64,000 nucleotides of DNA from Leptothrix sp. (in: b-proteobacteria) (GCA_013822685.1 PNKV01000011.1:62001-126000), one strand, 5' to 3'; shown: positions 9,251 to 17,791, counted from the stretch's first letter. Made by a program: numbers and translations. Notes: generated from the letters alone by a model not told the origin.

Positions 9251-11065
9251 TCAGGACTGCTCGGCGGCCGCCAGGCGGCGCGGCAGCTTGAACACCGCCA
9301 CCTCGCGCACCAGGGCCTGGGCGTAACCCACCAGCTTGTTGGTCACCTCGTTTTGCTGCGTGAGCTGTTTGGTCGTGTCTCGGCTGGTCTGCTGGATGGT
9401 CAGCGCGCGCGCTTGCAGCGTCTGGCCCGAGCGCGCCTGCTCGATCGACGCGGCCGCGATGCCACGCACGCTGAAGGCCAGCGCATCGGTGGCCTGCTGC
9501 GTGCCCTTCATCTCCGAGCCGGCCTGGTCGGCCAGGCGGGACACGTCCACCACGCGGGTGATGGCGTTGTTCATGGCCAGCACCGTTTCAGACGTTTCCG
9601 ATTGGATGGACAGCACCAGCGTCGAGATCTCACGCGTGGCTTCACGCGCATTCTCGGACATGCGCTTCACTTCATCCGCCACAATGGCGAAACCGCGCCC
9701 TGCATCACCGGCGGCCGTGGCCTGCATCGAGGCGTTCAAGGCCAGGATGCCGGTGCGCTCGGCGATCGAGTTGATCAGGCCCACCACCTGTGTGATCTCT
9801 TGCGAACGCTCACCCAGGCGCTTGATACGCTTTTCCGTTTCGCGGATCAGGTCGCGCGATTCGTTGATGCCCACCACGGTCTTGTCCACCGTGGCCAGGG
9901 CCTGGCGCGTGGTGCGCACGGCGGCTTCGGCCGATTCGTTGGCCTTGGTGGCCATCTGGGCCATGTCGGTCAGGGTCAAGGCGGCTTGCGACAACTCGCG
10001 GGCGGCCGATTCGACCTCGCTCTGGCCTTGCGCGGCCGAGGCCATCGCGGTGTCCGTGCTTTGCTTGACGGCCATGGTGGCGCGCGACACGTATTGCGAC
10101 ACATCGCTCACATTGCCCAGCACCTTGGCGGTTTCGCTGGTCAGCATGTTCATGGCATCTCCAATGGCGCCGGTCACGTCCTCGGTCACGGGCACCTGGA
10201 TCGACAGGTCCTTGGTGGTGGCCACCTGGCCCATGGCCTGCATGATCTCCACCACGGAGTTGCTGATCTGCTCGCTCTCCTTGGCCTGTTGGCTCAGGCC
10301 TTCCAGGCGCTCGTCCAGCAGGCGGTCAAGGGCGGAGCCCAGGCGGCCCAGCTCGTCCTTGCTCTTCAGGTCGGCACGTGCGGTGTAGTCGCCGGCAGTC
10401 AGCCTGGCCAGCGCGCCCAGCAGCTTGTTGATTGGCAGCATCAGCGAGCGCACCACGAAGAAGGCGGCGAACAAGCCCACCAGCGCGGCGGCACCGGCGA
10501 TGCCCGCCATCCACTGCTTGGCCACGGCGATTTCCTGGAACTGCATTTCGCGTTTGACGGCGTCGTTCTTCACCGTGGTTTCCAGCAACTTGCCGAAGGC
10601 CTTGATGGTGGCCGCGCCCGTGGGCGTGGTGTACTTCTTGCGCCAGGCGGCGGCTTCTTCAAACTGGTTGTTCACGACCAGCTTGAACCACTCGGTGCGG
10701 TGCACCTTGTAAGCGGGGAAGCTGCCCACCAGGGCCTTGTGCTGGGCACGTTCTTCGCCAGACAAGCCCTGGCTTTCGCCATAACTCTTGAGGTTGTCCT
10801 CCACCACCTTCCACAGCCCGGTCTGCTCGTCGATGATCTTCTGGCGCGCGGCCTGGTCTTCCAACGCCAGGTACTGCGGCAAGCTGTAACGCAAGCTCCA
10901 CAGCGCCGAATTGGCGCGGCCCAACAGCGCTTCCTTGCCCTGCGTCATCCGGATGGTTTCTTCCAGCTGATTGAGCTGCACGATGGCATAACCACCCACC
11001 GCGAACAGGGCGGACAGCAGCAGCGCGAAGCCGAGCAACAGCTTCTGACGGATGTTGAGTTTCAT
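9251..11065 (-). CDS. pilJ: Methyl-accepting chemotaxis protein (PilJ-like)
   Basis: 604-aa transmembrane chemoreceptor. The first membrane segment is at residues 8-28, a four-helix-bundle-like periplasmic domain of about 160 residues follows, and the second segment is near 190-215. A HAMP domain is followed by a long cytoplasmic signalling coiled coil. The hairpin tip is recognisable as IAERTGILALNASMQATAA followed by RGFAIVADEVKRM. In the Chp system PilJ passes a surface or pilus signal to the CheA-like kinase through PilI. The start overlaps the pilI stop by 4 bp and AGAGG lies seven bases upstream of the ATG. The pilL gene follows after 40 bp. Confidence 0.9.
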   Translation of the reverse strand: MKLNIRQKLLLGFALLLSALFAVGGYAIVQLNQLEETIRMTQGKEALLGRANSALWSLRYSLPQYLALEDQAARQKIIDEQTGLWKVVEDNLKSYGESQGLSGEERAQHKALVGSFPAYKVHRTEWFKLVVNNQFEEAAAWRKKYTTPTGAATIKAFGKLLETTVKNDAVKREMQFQEIAVAKQWMAGIAGAAALVGLFAAFFVVRSLMLPINKLLGALARLTAGDYTARADLKSKDELGRLGSALDRLLDERLEGLSQQAKESEQISNSVVEIMQAMGQVATTKDLSIQVPVTEDVTGAIGDAMNMLTSETAKVLGNVSDVSQYVSRATMAVKQSTDTAMASAAQGQSEVESAARELSQAALTLTDMAQMATKANESAEAAVRTTRQALATVDKTVVGINESRDLIRETEKRIKRLGERSQEITQVVGLINSIAERTGILALNASMQATAAGDAGRGFAIVADEVKRMSENAREATREISTLVLSIQSETSETVLAMNNAITRVVDVSRLADQAGSEMKGTQQATDALAFSVRGIAAASIEQARSGQTLQARALTIQQTSRDTTKQLTQQNEVTNKLVGYAQALVREVAVFKLPRRLAAAEQS

Positions 11066-11571
11066 GAAAGTACCTCTTCTTGGATGGATGCGGGTTGGGC
11101 GCCGCGCGCCAGGGATTCAAAAGCGGCCCGGTGGTTGAACTCCCACCAGATCTGGTCGGGCTGGTCGGCTTGCGCCCAGGCCCGCACCAGGTAGGCGCCG
11201 AGCTTGCTGGCAGGACGCTGGAGGCCTTCGGGGGCGGGCACCAGGCTGAGCAGTTCGGGGGCGGCGTCGAGCAACAGGCCCACGCGTTGCTCTTCACGGT
11301 CGAACACCAGCACGCGGTGCTGAAAGGGCCGGATGTCCGGGCTGCCACGGCGAAACTCACGGCGGTCCAGCAAGGGCACGATGGTGCCGCGCAGGTTGGT
11401 CACACCCGCCAGCGCCGAGGCCGATTTGGGCACTGGGAAGATCTTCGCTTCGGCGATCATCTCGGTCAGCACGCGCGCCGCGGGCACCAGTTGCAAACCC
11501 GCGACCCGAAAGCCGTAGCGCAACTCGCCAGCGGCAGGGGCCACACCACGCGCCAGGGCAGCGATGTCCAT
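11062..11571 (-). CDS. pilI: CheW-like coupling protein (PilI-like)
   Basis: 169-aa cytoplasmic CheW-domain protein. It has the family's beta-barrel pattern, including FRVAGLQLVPA near the start, the central LRGTIVPLLDRREF (typical of 'NLRGxIVPVxDLR' in CheW) and VLVFDREEQRVGLLLD. It should bridge the PilJ receptor and the PilL kinase. Position between pilH and pilJ, with a 13-bp gap upstream and a 4-bp overlap downstream, supports the PilI assignment. The C-terminal tail after about residue 140 contains Trp-rich sequence and is not conserved in what I can recall of the family. Confidence 0.85.
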   Translation of the reverse strand: MDIAALARGVAPAAGELRYGFRVAGLQLVPAARVLTEMIAEAKIFPVPKSASALAGVTNLRGTIVPLLDRREFRRGSPDIRPFQHRVLVFDREEQRVGLLLDAAPELLSLVPAPEGLQRPASKLGAYLVRAWAQADQPDQIWWEFNHRAAFESLARGAQPASIQEEVLS

Positions 11572-11584
11572 GGTGCTGCTGCGC

Positions 11585-11950
11585 TCAGGCCGCGAACTTC
11601 AGCGCGTCGACGATCTGGTCGGCGCTGAAGGGTTTGCCAATCAACATCTTGCCGCCCTGGGCCTTGGCCCAGACCTGGTCGGCGCGCGTGTTCTTGGTCG
11701 ACACGAAGACCACGGGGATGCCTTTGGTGGCCGGGTCATCGGCCAGCGCGCGGCTGGTGCCGTAGCCGTCCAGCTGCGGCATCACGATGTCCAGGAAGAT
11801 GATGCTGGGACGGTCGTTTTTGGCGCGCTCCAGGGCCTGCATGCCATTGCTGGCGGTGTTCACCAACCAGCCCGCGTCCTGCAGGATGGTTTTCAAATTT
11901 GACAGGTCAGTCGACGAGTCATCAACGACAAGGGCTTTGTTGGCGGTCAT
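11585..11950 (-). CDS. pilH: Single-domain response regulator (PilH-like)
   Basis: 121-aa stand-alone receiver domain. The acidic pair is in KALVVDDSSTD, the phospho-acceptor Asp is in IIFLDIVMPQLDGYG (near residue 54), the conserved Thr/Ser switch is in VVFVSTKNT and the Lys is in MLIGKPFS (near 106). No output domain is present. In Chp systems PilH antagonises or drains phosphate from the PilG branch. The start at 11950 is set by the receiver fold and by GGAG seven bases upstream; the open frame continues further upstream but without receiver-like sequence. It sits 32 bp after the larger pilG-like gene. Confidence 0.9.
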   Translation of the reverse strand: MTANKALVVDDSSTDLSNLKTILQDAGWLVNTASNGMQALERAKNDRPSIIFLDIVMPQLDGYGTSRALADDPATKGIPVVFVSTKNTRADQVWAKAQGGKMLIGKPFSADQIVDALKFAA

Positions 11951-11982
11951 GCCAGATCTCCGGGTGAATGATGGGGATGGAC

Positions 11983-12816
11983 TCAGGCGTGCGCCCGGGC
12001 CTTGGCCTGCGTCGGATCGGTGATCCAGCCGCTCAGGTCGTCCACGGCCATGGACTTGCGCAGGGCCTTGGTGGTGGCCGCGTAGAACTGCTTCAGGCCC
12101 ACCGGCTTGGTGAGGAAGATGTCGCAGCCGGCCAGGGCACCACGTGCCCGGTCGAAAGGCGAGGACTGGCTGGTCAGGATGATCACGGGCGCCTTGTTGC
12201 TGCGGTCGCGCTTGATCTCGCGGGTCAGCGTGTAGCCGTCCATGTCCGGCATCATCACGTCCACATAGATCAGGTCGTATTGGCGGTTGGCCAGTTGGGC
12301 CAGCGCGGCCTTGGCACCATCGGCGATGTCGCAGGCCATGCCAATGTTGGACATGACATTGGCCAGTTGCGTGCGCACGGTCTGGCTGTCGTCGACCACC
12401 AGAGCCCGCAGGCGGTTGCGCGTGGGCGGCAGCGTCGTCACCGTGCTGGTGGGCGAGGCGGCTGGTGCGGCGGGCGGCTGGTTGGCCAGGCTGTGCAGCA
12501 AACGCTCCAGGGTGGGCAGCAGCTGCATCATCAGTTGGTTGGACAAGAGCTCGCACTGGGCACCGGCCTGGCCCAGCTCGGACACCAGGTGCACCACCGG
12601 CAGACCCGGTTTGCTCGCCAACGCCATCGCCAGGCGCTTGCGCATCTCGGGGTCGCTGTCATCCACCAGCGCCACATCCACCACGGCCGAAGGCGTGCGG
12701 TCGGCCACGCTGAACGTGTACTTGGCGCTTTTGAGGTGGGTGAGCACGATGCCAATCACCCGCATGTCGCGCTGCTGTGACGTGAACACCGCCACTTTCA
12801 GTTCCTGCTTTTTCAT
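11983..12816 (-). CDS. Two-module response regulator (PilG-like, with an extra N-terminal domain)
   Basis: 277-aa protein with an ordinary C-terminal receiver. That receiver has RALVVDDSQTVRTQ, phospho-acceptor Asp in LIYVDVMMPDMDGYT, Thr in VIILTSQSSPF and Lys in IFLTKPVGL. About 110 residues precede it and look like a degenerate receiver (LKVAVFTSQQ, VDVALVDDSD, LPVVHLVSEL), then a Pro/Ala/Thr linker. It occupies the place of pilG as first gene of the chemosensory operon, but classical PilG is a single receiver. The start at 12816 is preceded by GAAGGGG; the frame stays open to 12969 without coding character. The last residues after the receiver (GWITDPTQAKARAHA) are not family sequence. 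Confidence 0.8.
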   Translation of the reverse strand: MKKQELKVAVFTSQQRDMRVIGIVLTHLKSAKYTFSVADRTPSAVVDVALVDDSDPEMRKRLAMALASKPGLPVVHLVSELGQAGAQCELLSNQLMMQLLPTLERLLHSLANQPPAAPAASPTSTVTTLPPTRNRLRALVVDDSQTVRTQLANVMSNIGMACDIADGAKAALAQLANRQYDLIYVDVMMPDMDGYTLTREIKRDRSNKAPVIILTSQSSPFDRARGALAGCDIFLTKPVGLKQFYAATTKALRKSMAVDDLSGWITDPTQAKARAHA

Positions 12817-13036
12817 AAACCCCTTCGGCGCTCGATGACTGCTCGGCAATTGGCCAAATCTGGCCCTGATGGCCGTGGATCCGAGTTTGCGTGATTCAAA
12901 CCAGGCGTGGTCATCGACGGAAGGCATGAAATCACACAGCTCACTGGTGTTGCACAAATCAACATTCACTTACATGAGTAATAAACCTGCGCACCTTTTT
13001 GGACCTGGCTAGACTTTTTTCAACCAAGGAGTTGTT
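12817..13036. other. Divergent intergenic region between chemosensory operon and heme-protein operon
   Basis: About 220 bp separating two divergent operons, so both promoters should lie here. It is more AT-rich than its surroundings, especially near 12965-13025. A strong ribosome binding site (AAGGAG, 13026-13031) precedes the GTG start at 13037. I could not assign convincing -35/-10 boxes. Confidence 0.5.
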
Positions 13037-14068
13037 GTGAAAGCAGTATTGAATAACCTGTGCAAAATCACCGCTTTGACGTGGGCATTGGGGTTTTACG
13101 GGCTGAATGCCCAAGCCGCCGAGATACCCACGCCATTGCACATTGAAAAATCCGTTGAAAAACTCACAAAACAGCTGAAACAACTGTGCCCCCTGGCCGA
13201 TCCCGCCAGCCAGAGCGCCTTTGACCAATGCCGGCAGGCCTTGTTCACCGATTCGCTGCTCAAGCAAGCGATGGTCAAACCCGTGGTTTCTTGGGGGCGC
13301 CAGAAAGACGCCGAATTGCGGCTCAAAGATACTCACCTCACGCAATTCTCGCCCGATATCCTGACAGGCCTTTATATCCCCCTCTTCATGTTTGACGGCA
13401 AGTACAAAATCACTTACGTGGCGCGTGAAAAGTTATTCCTGGCCACCCTGGGCGTGGGTTTCAGAAACCGTTTGCAACCCGGCCAGTTTCCATATCCATT
13501 CTGGCACGATGCCAATAAGTGGGAGATGTATGAAAATGCCCGATCGCTGTATTTGTGGCTGGACCCAATCACCGGCTTGATCCGTTTCGCCCAGTTCTCA
13601 AACCGGGGTAATCCGGCCGAAGGGCACGTGGTGACCAAAACCACGCCGCCAGCCTTTGACGGCCAGTGGTTGTGGACCGATGCCCAAGGCAAAACGCAGC
13701 CCGCCGTCACCTTGTTCGATGGCCTGTACCGCGAGGACAACCCCTACAAACCGCAACTCGACAAGTCCTACCGCGAGTTCGCACTCTCGCTGCGCGATTC
13801 GCAGTGCCTGAACTGCCACGTGCCCAACAACCCGGACAAGATGAAGCGCCTGGTGCTGCTGCAGTCGCCCGCCCACGCCTCGGGCGAGATCCACCGGGTT
13901 CTGAAATCGGTGCGCGAACGCAAGATGCCGCTCGATGAGCAAGGCATCGAAAAAGCGCTCGATCCGGCAATGGAAAAAACGTTGCTGGAAAAAGGCGGGG
14001 CCTTCGAGAAGTTCGTCGATGCCGCCGTCGAATGGGAGCGCAGCCAGGCGCCCCGCCACCCCCAGTAA
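13037..14068 (+). CDS. Unrecognised periplasmic protein with one c-type heme site
   Basis: 343-aa exported protein. A signal peptide covers residues 1-28 (hydrophobic core ITALTWALGFYGLNA, likely cleavage after AQA). A single covalent heme motif CLNCH lies at residues 257-261, so it is probably a monoheme c-type cytochrome or heme sensor. The 100-230 region is aromatic-rich (YPFWHDANKWEMYENARSL) and matches no family I recognise. GTG is the start, with AAGGAG five bases upstream. It is followed after 15 bp by cytochrome c' and then cytochrome b561, so it probably belongs to one electron-transfer operon. The axial ligand partner of the heme is not obvious; several Met and His residues are available. 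Confidence 0.7.
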   Translation: MKAVLNNLCKITALTWALGFYGLNAQAAEIPTPLHIEKSVEKLTKQLKQLCPLADPASQSAFDQCRQALFTDSLLKQAMVKPVVSWGRQKDAELRLKDTHLTQFSPDILTGLYIPLFMFDGKYKITYVAREKLFLATLGVGFRNRLQPGQFPYPFWHDANKWEMYENARSLYLWLDPITGLIRFAQFSNRGNPAEGHVVTKTTPPAFDGQWLWTDAQGKTQPAVTLFDGLYREDNPYKPQLDKSYREFALSLRDSQCLNCHVPNNPDKMKRLVLLQSPAHASGEIHRVLKSVRERKMPLDEQGIEKALDPAMEKTLLEKGGAFEKFVDAAVEWERSQAPRHPQ

Positions 14069-14083
14069 TCAGAGGCGTCCACC

Positions 14084-14536
14084 ATGCGTTCATCCCTGCC
14101 CACCTTGTTGATGACTGTGCTGCTGGCCCTGCCCTGGTCGGCCCAAGCCCAGTTCGCGCGCCTGAACGATGCGGTGAAATACCGGCAAGCCGGCTTCCAT
14201 GTGCTGAGCACGCATGTGCAGCGTGCCGGTGCCATGGCCAAGGGCGACGTGGCTTTCGACAAGGCCGCCGCCGAGGCCAACGCTGCCCTCATCGAGTTGC
14301 TGTCCCGGCAACTGGCCGGCGCTTTCCCGCCTGGGTCGGACATGGCCCCGTCTAAAGCCAAGCCAGAAGTCTGGCAGGACGCTGCCCAGTTCAGGACCCA
14401 CAGCGACCAGTGGCAAGGCGCGGCGGCCAAGCTCTCCAGCGCCGCCCGATCGGGCGATGCCAACGCGTTCAAGACCGCCTTCAATGCCCTGGCCCAGACC
14501 TGCAAGTCCTGCCACGACGGCTACCGCAACCGCTGA
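14084..14536 (+). CDS. Cytochrome c' (class II c-type cytochrome)
   Basis: 150-aa periplasmic cytochrome. A signal peptide spans residues 1-22 (LMTVLLALPWSAQA). The mature protein is a helical bundle with the heme motif CKSCH at its extreme C-terminus (Cys140, Cys143, His144), the defining layout of class II cytochromes c. Known members bind NO or act as electron carriers next to membrane cytochrome b partners. It is directly followed after 10 bp by a cytochrome b561 gene, a common pairing, and preceded by another monoheme protein. A GAGG site precedes the ATG. Confidence 0.88.
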   Translation: MRSSLPTLLMTVLLALPWSAQAQFARLNDAVKYRQAGFHVLSTHVQRAGAMAKGDVAFDKAAAEANAALIELLSRQLAGAFPPGSDMAPSKAKPEVWQDAAQFRTHSDQWQGAAAKLSSAARSGDANAFKTAFNALAQTCKSCHDGYRNR

Positions 14537-14546
14537 GGAGACCGCC

Positions 14547-15203
14547 ATGAAAACGATCAGGGTGTGGGACCTGCCCACGCGTGTCTTCCACTGGGCCCTG
14601 GTGGTCATCATCGCCGGCGCCTTCATCACCCAGTACATGGGCGGCGCGGCGATGGACTGGCACTTCCGCTTTGGCTACGCGGCCTTGGCACTGGTGCTGT
14701 TCCGCGTGCTGTGGGGCCTGATGGGGCCGCGGTATGCGCGCTTTGCCAGCTTCCTGCGCTCGCCGGCCACCATCGTGGCCTACCTGCGTGGCCGCGCAGG
14801 CACGCACAGCAGCTCTGGCCACAATCCCTTGGGCGGGCTGTCGGTGCTGGCCATGCTGGCGGTGATCCTGCTGCAGGCCGGCTCGGGCCTGTTCACCAAC
14901 GACGACATCGCCAGCGAAGGCCCGCTGGCCCACTTCATCGACAAGGACTTGTCAGACCAGGTCAGCTGGTTGCACGCCCAGGTCACCAGCAAGCTCATCT
15001 ATGGCTTGGTCGGGTTGCACCTGGTGGCCATCGTCTTCCACCGCGTGCTCAAGAAGCGCGACCTGGTCACGCCCATGATCACCGGCGACCAGTCCGTTGA
15101 AGGCGATGCCCTGCCCGCCAATGATGGCGCGCCCGTGCGCACCGCCGCCTTGGTGCTCATGAGCGTGTGCGCCATGGGCGTCTATGGGGTGGTGCACTGG
15201 TGA
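14547..15203 (+). CDS. Cytochrome b561 family membrane protein
   Basis: 218-aa integral membrane di-heme b-type cytochrome. It starts with KTIRVWDLPTRVFHWAL, the typical opening of the bacterial cytochrome b/b561 family, with His15 as a likely heme ligand. Further candidate ligands are His39 (MDWHFRFGY) and the pair in GLVGLHLVAIVFHRV. About four to five hydrophobic segments are visible, plus a C-terminal segment ending VCAMGVYGVVHW. It probably passes quinone-derived electrons to the periplasmic cytochrome c' encoded just upstream. The start is supported by GAGGAG six bases before the ATG. It converges with the enoyl-CoA hydratase gene across only 15 bp. Confidence 0.88.
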   Translation: MKTIRVWDLPTRVFHWALVVIIAGAFITQYMGGAAMDWHFRFGYAALALVLFRVLWGLMGPRYARFASFLRSPATIVAYLRGRAGTHSSSGHNPLGGLSVLAMLAVILLQAGSGLFTNDDIASEGPLAHFIDKDLSDQVSWLHAQVTSKLIYGLVGLHLVAIVFHRVLKKRDLVTPMITGDQSVEGDALPANDGAPVRTAALVLMSVCAMGVYGVVHW

Positions 15204-15218
15204 CCACCCCTCGTCAAC

Positions 15219-15998
15219 TCACAGCTTCGAGAAATCAGGCCGGCGCTTTTCCATCACGGCACTGATCGCTTCCTTGGCGGCCGGCCCACGCAACAGCTCG
15301 CCAAAGTGGCGGAACTCTTGTTGCATCACGGCCGGCAAGCTGGGGTGCGCCTGCTTCATCAAGGCCTTGGTGACGCGCAATGATTCAGCCGGCTTGGCCG
15401 CCAGCTTCGAGGCCTGGGCCTGGGCATAGACCGCCACTTCGTGCGGCGGCAGGATGCGGTTGACCAGGCCCATGTCCACGGCCTCTTCGGCATAGAAGGC
15501 CTCGCCGAGCATCAGCTTTTCCGCGGCGCGCAGGTAACCCACCTGCGCGGGCAGCAGCAGGCTGGCGCCAGCTTCGGGGCACAGGCCCAGGTTCACGAAC
15601 GGCAGGCTGAAGGCCGCGTTGTCGCCCGCGTAGACCAGGTCGCAATGCAGCAGCAAGGTCGTGCCAATGCCCACGGCCGGGCCGCTGACGGCCGCCACCA
15701 CGGGCTTGGGGAAAGTGCGCAGGGCTTCCAGGAAACGGAACACAGGCACGGGCTTGTCCGCATCGGTCGATGGCGGGTTGTTCTTGAAATCGGCCAGGTC
15801 ATTGCCGGCGGTGAAGATCTGCTCGTGGCCCTGGATCACCACCACGCGCACGGCTGCATCGGCGGCCGCCTCGACCAGCGCATCGGCCAGCGCCGTGTAC
15901 ATCGCCGTGGTGATGGCGTTCTTCTTGTCGAGGCGGTTGAAGGTCAGCGTCAGCACGCCGCCTTCGACGTGCGCCAGGATGGCTTGGGCTTCGGACAT
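15219..15998 (-). CDS. Enoyl-CoA hydratase/isomerase family protein
   Basis: 259-aa crotonase-fold enzyme. The oxyanion-hole segments are IFTAGNDLADFK and SGPAVGIGTTLLLHCD. The active-site region includes LGLCPEAGASLLLP, where the Glu is a candidate acid/base, and the protein ends with the usual helical region (AISAVMEKRRPDF). Length is normal for a single-domain hydratase/isomerase. It is the last gene of the fatty-acid operon, 30 bp after a paralogous pair of alpha/beta hydrolases. The exact activity (hydratase, isomerase or CoA hydrolase) cannot be fixed by eye. AGGAG precedes the ATG. Confidence 0.85.
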   Translation of the reverse strand: MSEAQAILAHVEGGVLTLTFNRLDKKNAITTAMYTALADALVEAAADAAVRVVVIQGHEQIFTAGNDLADFKNNPPSTDADKPVPVFRFLEALRTFPKPVVAAVSGPAVGIGTTLLLHCDLVYAGDNAAFSLPFVNLGLCPEAGASLLLPAQVGYLRAAEKLMLGEAFYAEEAVDMGLVNRILPPHEVAVYAQAQASKLAAKPAESLRVTKALMKQAHPSLPAVMQQEFRHFGELLRGPAAKEAISAVMEKRRPDFSKL

Positions 15999-16028
15999 GG
16001 TGGTCTCCTAGGGTGAGAGGGGCAAGGG

Positions 16029-16877
16029 TCAGTCGGCGATCCACGTCAGGGCCAAAGGCCACAGCGCGGTCGCCGCCTGGGGTTTGAAGAAACCGAAATG
16101 GCCCAGGCGCTTGAGGCCATGGGCATGCGGCTGCAAGGATTCAAAGCGCGTGGGCGCATTGGGGTACAAGCGGTAGAGACGGCGAACGCCCTCGGGGCTG
16201 ATCAGCTCGTCGTCCTCCATCAGGGCGGCGGTGATGGGCGTGCGCACCTGCGCATAACGGGCACGCAACTCATTGCCCTCGGCCGCGATGTAATCTGGGT
16301 GCAGGCACCAGCGGCGCCATTGCCACATCGCCTGTTTGGGGATGGTGCCCAGCACACCCAGGCGCTCGCCCGGGAAGTGCCCGAACAGGGTCAAGGCCAG
16401 GGGCGCCAGGAACCACCACAGCAGGTGCACCGAATAGCGCAGCTGCGGCGCGTTGTAGCGCCAGTAGCCGCTGCCACTGGCCACGGTCACCATGCGGTCG
16501 AAATGCTCGTGGCCCTCCAGCCAACCAAAGATCTGTCCACCCAAGCTGTGGCCCAGGTAGGTGCGCGGCACGCCCGGCCAGCGGCGCAGCAGCTCGGCCA
16601 GGGCAGCAGGGTGATCCTGCTTGACCCAGTCGGTGATGCTGGCCACGTAGCCCCGCCAAGACGCGGGCGCGGACTCGCCCATGCCCCGGCAATCAAAGGT
16701 CAGGACCGCGATGCCCTGCTGGGCCAGCCAGGTGGCAAACGGCCGGTAAAAAGATTGCGGCACCCCCATCGCCGACGACAGGAGCACGGCGCGCCGCACC
16801 GGGCCTTCGGGCTGGTAAGCCCGTGCCACCAGGGTGCGGCCATCCTGGGTGACCAGGCGCAGCGCTTCTTCGGCCAT
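16029..16877 (-). CDS. Alpha/beta hydrolase (first of a paralogous pair)
   Basis: 282-aa serine hydrolase-like protein. The nucleophile elbow is GHSLGG with Ser111, the oxyanion region is VLLSSAMGVPQSFYRP, and candidate acid and base are in LMEDDELISPEG and RLGHFGFF. It shares architecture and many motifs with the next gene upstream (ASGSGY, GVPQSFYxR, QWRRW, HPDx), showing gene duplication. Its ATG shares one base with the upstream stop codon (TGATG), which fixes the start and indicates translational coupling. The operon context suggests an esterase, thioesterase or lipase-like step feeding beta-oxidation, but the substrate is not known. Confidence 0.8.
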   Translation of the reverse strand: MAEEALRLVTQDGRTLVARAYQPEGPVRRAVLLSSAMGVPQSFYRPFATWLAQQGIAVLTFDCRGMGESAPASWRGYVASITDWVKQDHPAALAELLRRWPGVPRTYLGHSLGGQIFGWLEGHEHFDRMVTVASGSGYWRYNAPQLRYSVHLLWWFLAPLALTLFGHFPGERLGVLGTIPKQAMWQWRRWCLHPDYIAAEGNELRARYAQVRTPITAALMEDDELISPEGVRRLYRLYPNAPTRFESLQPHAHGLKRLGHFGFFKPQAATALWPLALTWIAD

Positions 16878-17746
16878 CAGTGGGCTCCCGCCCACGCGTC
16901 GGCCAGGCCCAGCCACTCACGGCTCAAGGCCCAGACCTTGGCCCCCGTGCGGGCATGGAAGAAATTGAAATGGCCGATGGCCCGCACACCATGGTCCTGC
17001 GGCTTGAGCAGCACATGCGTGACCGGCGCGTTGCGGTAATGCGCATGCTGCGCCCGCACGCCTTCGTGGCTGGCGAACACATCGTCGTCGATCATGACCG
17101 CGGTGATGGGCTGCGTCACGTGCGCATAAGCCTGGCGCGCATGCTCGCCATCGCTCAACACAAAGTCGGGGTGCTGGCTCCAGCGCCTCCACTGCGCCAC
17201 CACGCCGCGCGGCACATCGCCCACGGCCTTCATGCGGCGGCCCGCGAAGTAGCCATGGCGCGCCACGCTCAGCGGCACCATCACGTGCCAGAACACGCTG
17301 ATGACATACCGCAATGGCCGCGCCAGGTGCGCGCCGTAACCACTGCCACTGGCCAAGGTGGTCACGTGGTCGATGCGCGGGTGCTGCGGCATCAGGCCAT
17401 ACAGGATGCCGCCCATGCTGTGGCCGAACCAGCTGATGGGCAGATCGGGATGGCGCTGGGCCACGGTGTTCATCACGGCGGGGGCATCGTGCAGGGCCCA
17501 GTCGCTCAACTTGGCGCGGTAGCCCCGCAGGCTGGCCGGCGCCGACCGGTACATGCCACGCCAATCAAAGGTGTAGACCACACAACCCTGCTGCACCAGC
17601 CAGAGCGCATAGCGTTGGTAAAAGGATTGAGGCACCCCCAGCGCCGTCGCGATGATCACGGCACGGCGCGCCGGCACGCCCTGCGGCCGGTAATGCTGTG
17701 CGGCCAAGGTCTGGCCGTCATCGGTGGTGATGCTCAAGGATTCCAC
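16877..17746 (-). CDS. Alpha/beta hydrolase (second of a paralogous pair)
   Basis: 289-aa hydrolase related to its downstream neighbour. The nucleophile elbow is GHSMGG, and IIATALGVPQSFYQRY and LASGSGYGAH match the paralogue. I chose a GTG start at 17746 with GGAG nine bases upstream for two reasons. It makes the N-terminus align with the paralogue (DGQTLAAQHYRPQG versus DGRTLVARAYQPEG). It also keeps the intrinsic terminator at 17762-17791 outside the coding region. The frame stays open upstream to 17821, through that terminator. Its role is presumably hydrolysis of an ester or thioester linked to the fatty-acid operon. Confidence 0.75.
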   Translation of the reverse strand: MESLSITTDDGQTLAAQHYRPQGVPARRAVIIATALGVPQSFYQRYALWLVQQGCVVYTFDWRGMYRSAPASLRGYRAKLSDWALHDAPAVMNTVAQRHPDLPISWFGHSMGGILYGLMPQHPRIDHVTTLASGSGYGAHLARPLRYVISVFWHVMVPLSVARHGYFAGRRMKAVGDVPRGVVAQWRRWSQHPDFVLSDGEHARQAYAHVTQPITAVMIDDDVFASHEGVRAQHAHYRNAPVTHVLLKPQDHGVRAIGHFNFFHARTGAKVWALSREWLGLADAWAGAH

Positions 17747-17761
17747 GAACTCAGTCTCCAA

Positions 17762-17791
17762 GAAAAAGCCCGCACGGTGGCGGGCTTTTTC
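17762..17791 (-). terminator. Intrinsic terminator after the thiolase gene
   Basis: Arms AAAAAGCCCGC (17763-17773) and GCGGGCTTTTT (17780-17790) pair perfectly around a 6-base loop, ending in a run of five T on either strand. It lies 34-63 bases downstream of the thiolase stop (minus strand) and upstream of the hydrolase pair, so it should reduce read-through between the two halves of the fatty-acid operon. Confidence 0.85.

Noticed and set aside
13037-14068. DUF3365 (Tll0287-like) heme sensor call for the first heme-module gene
   Set aside because: Size and heme motif fit loosely, but I could not see the conserved DUF3365 blocks, so I left the family open.
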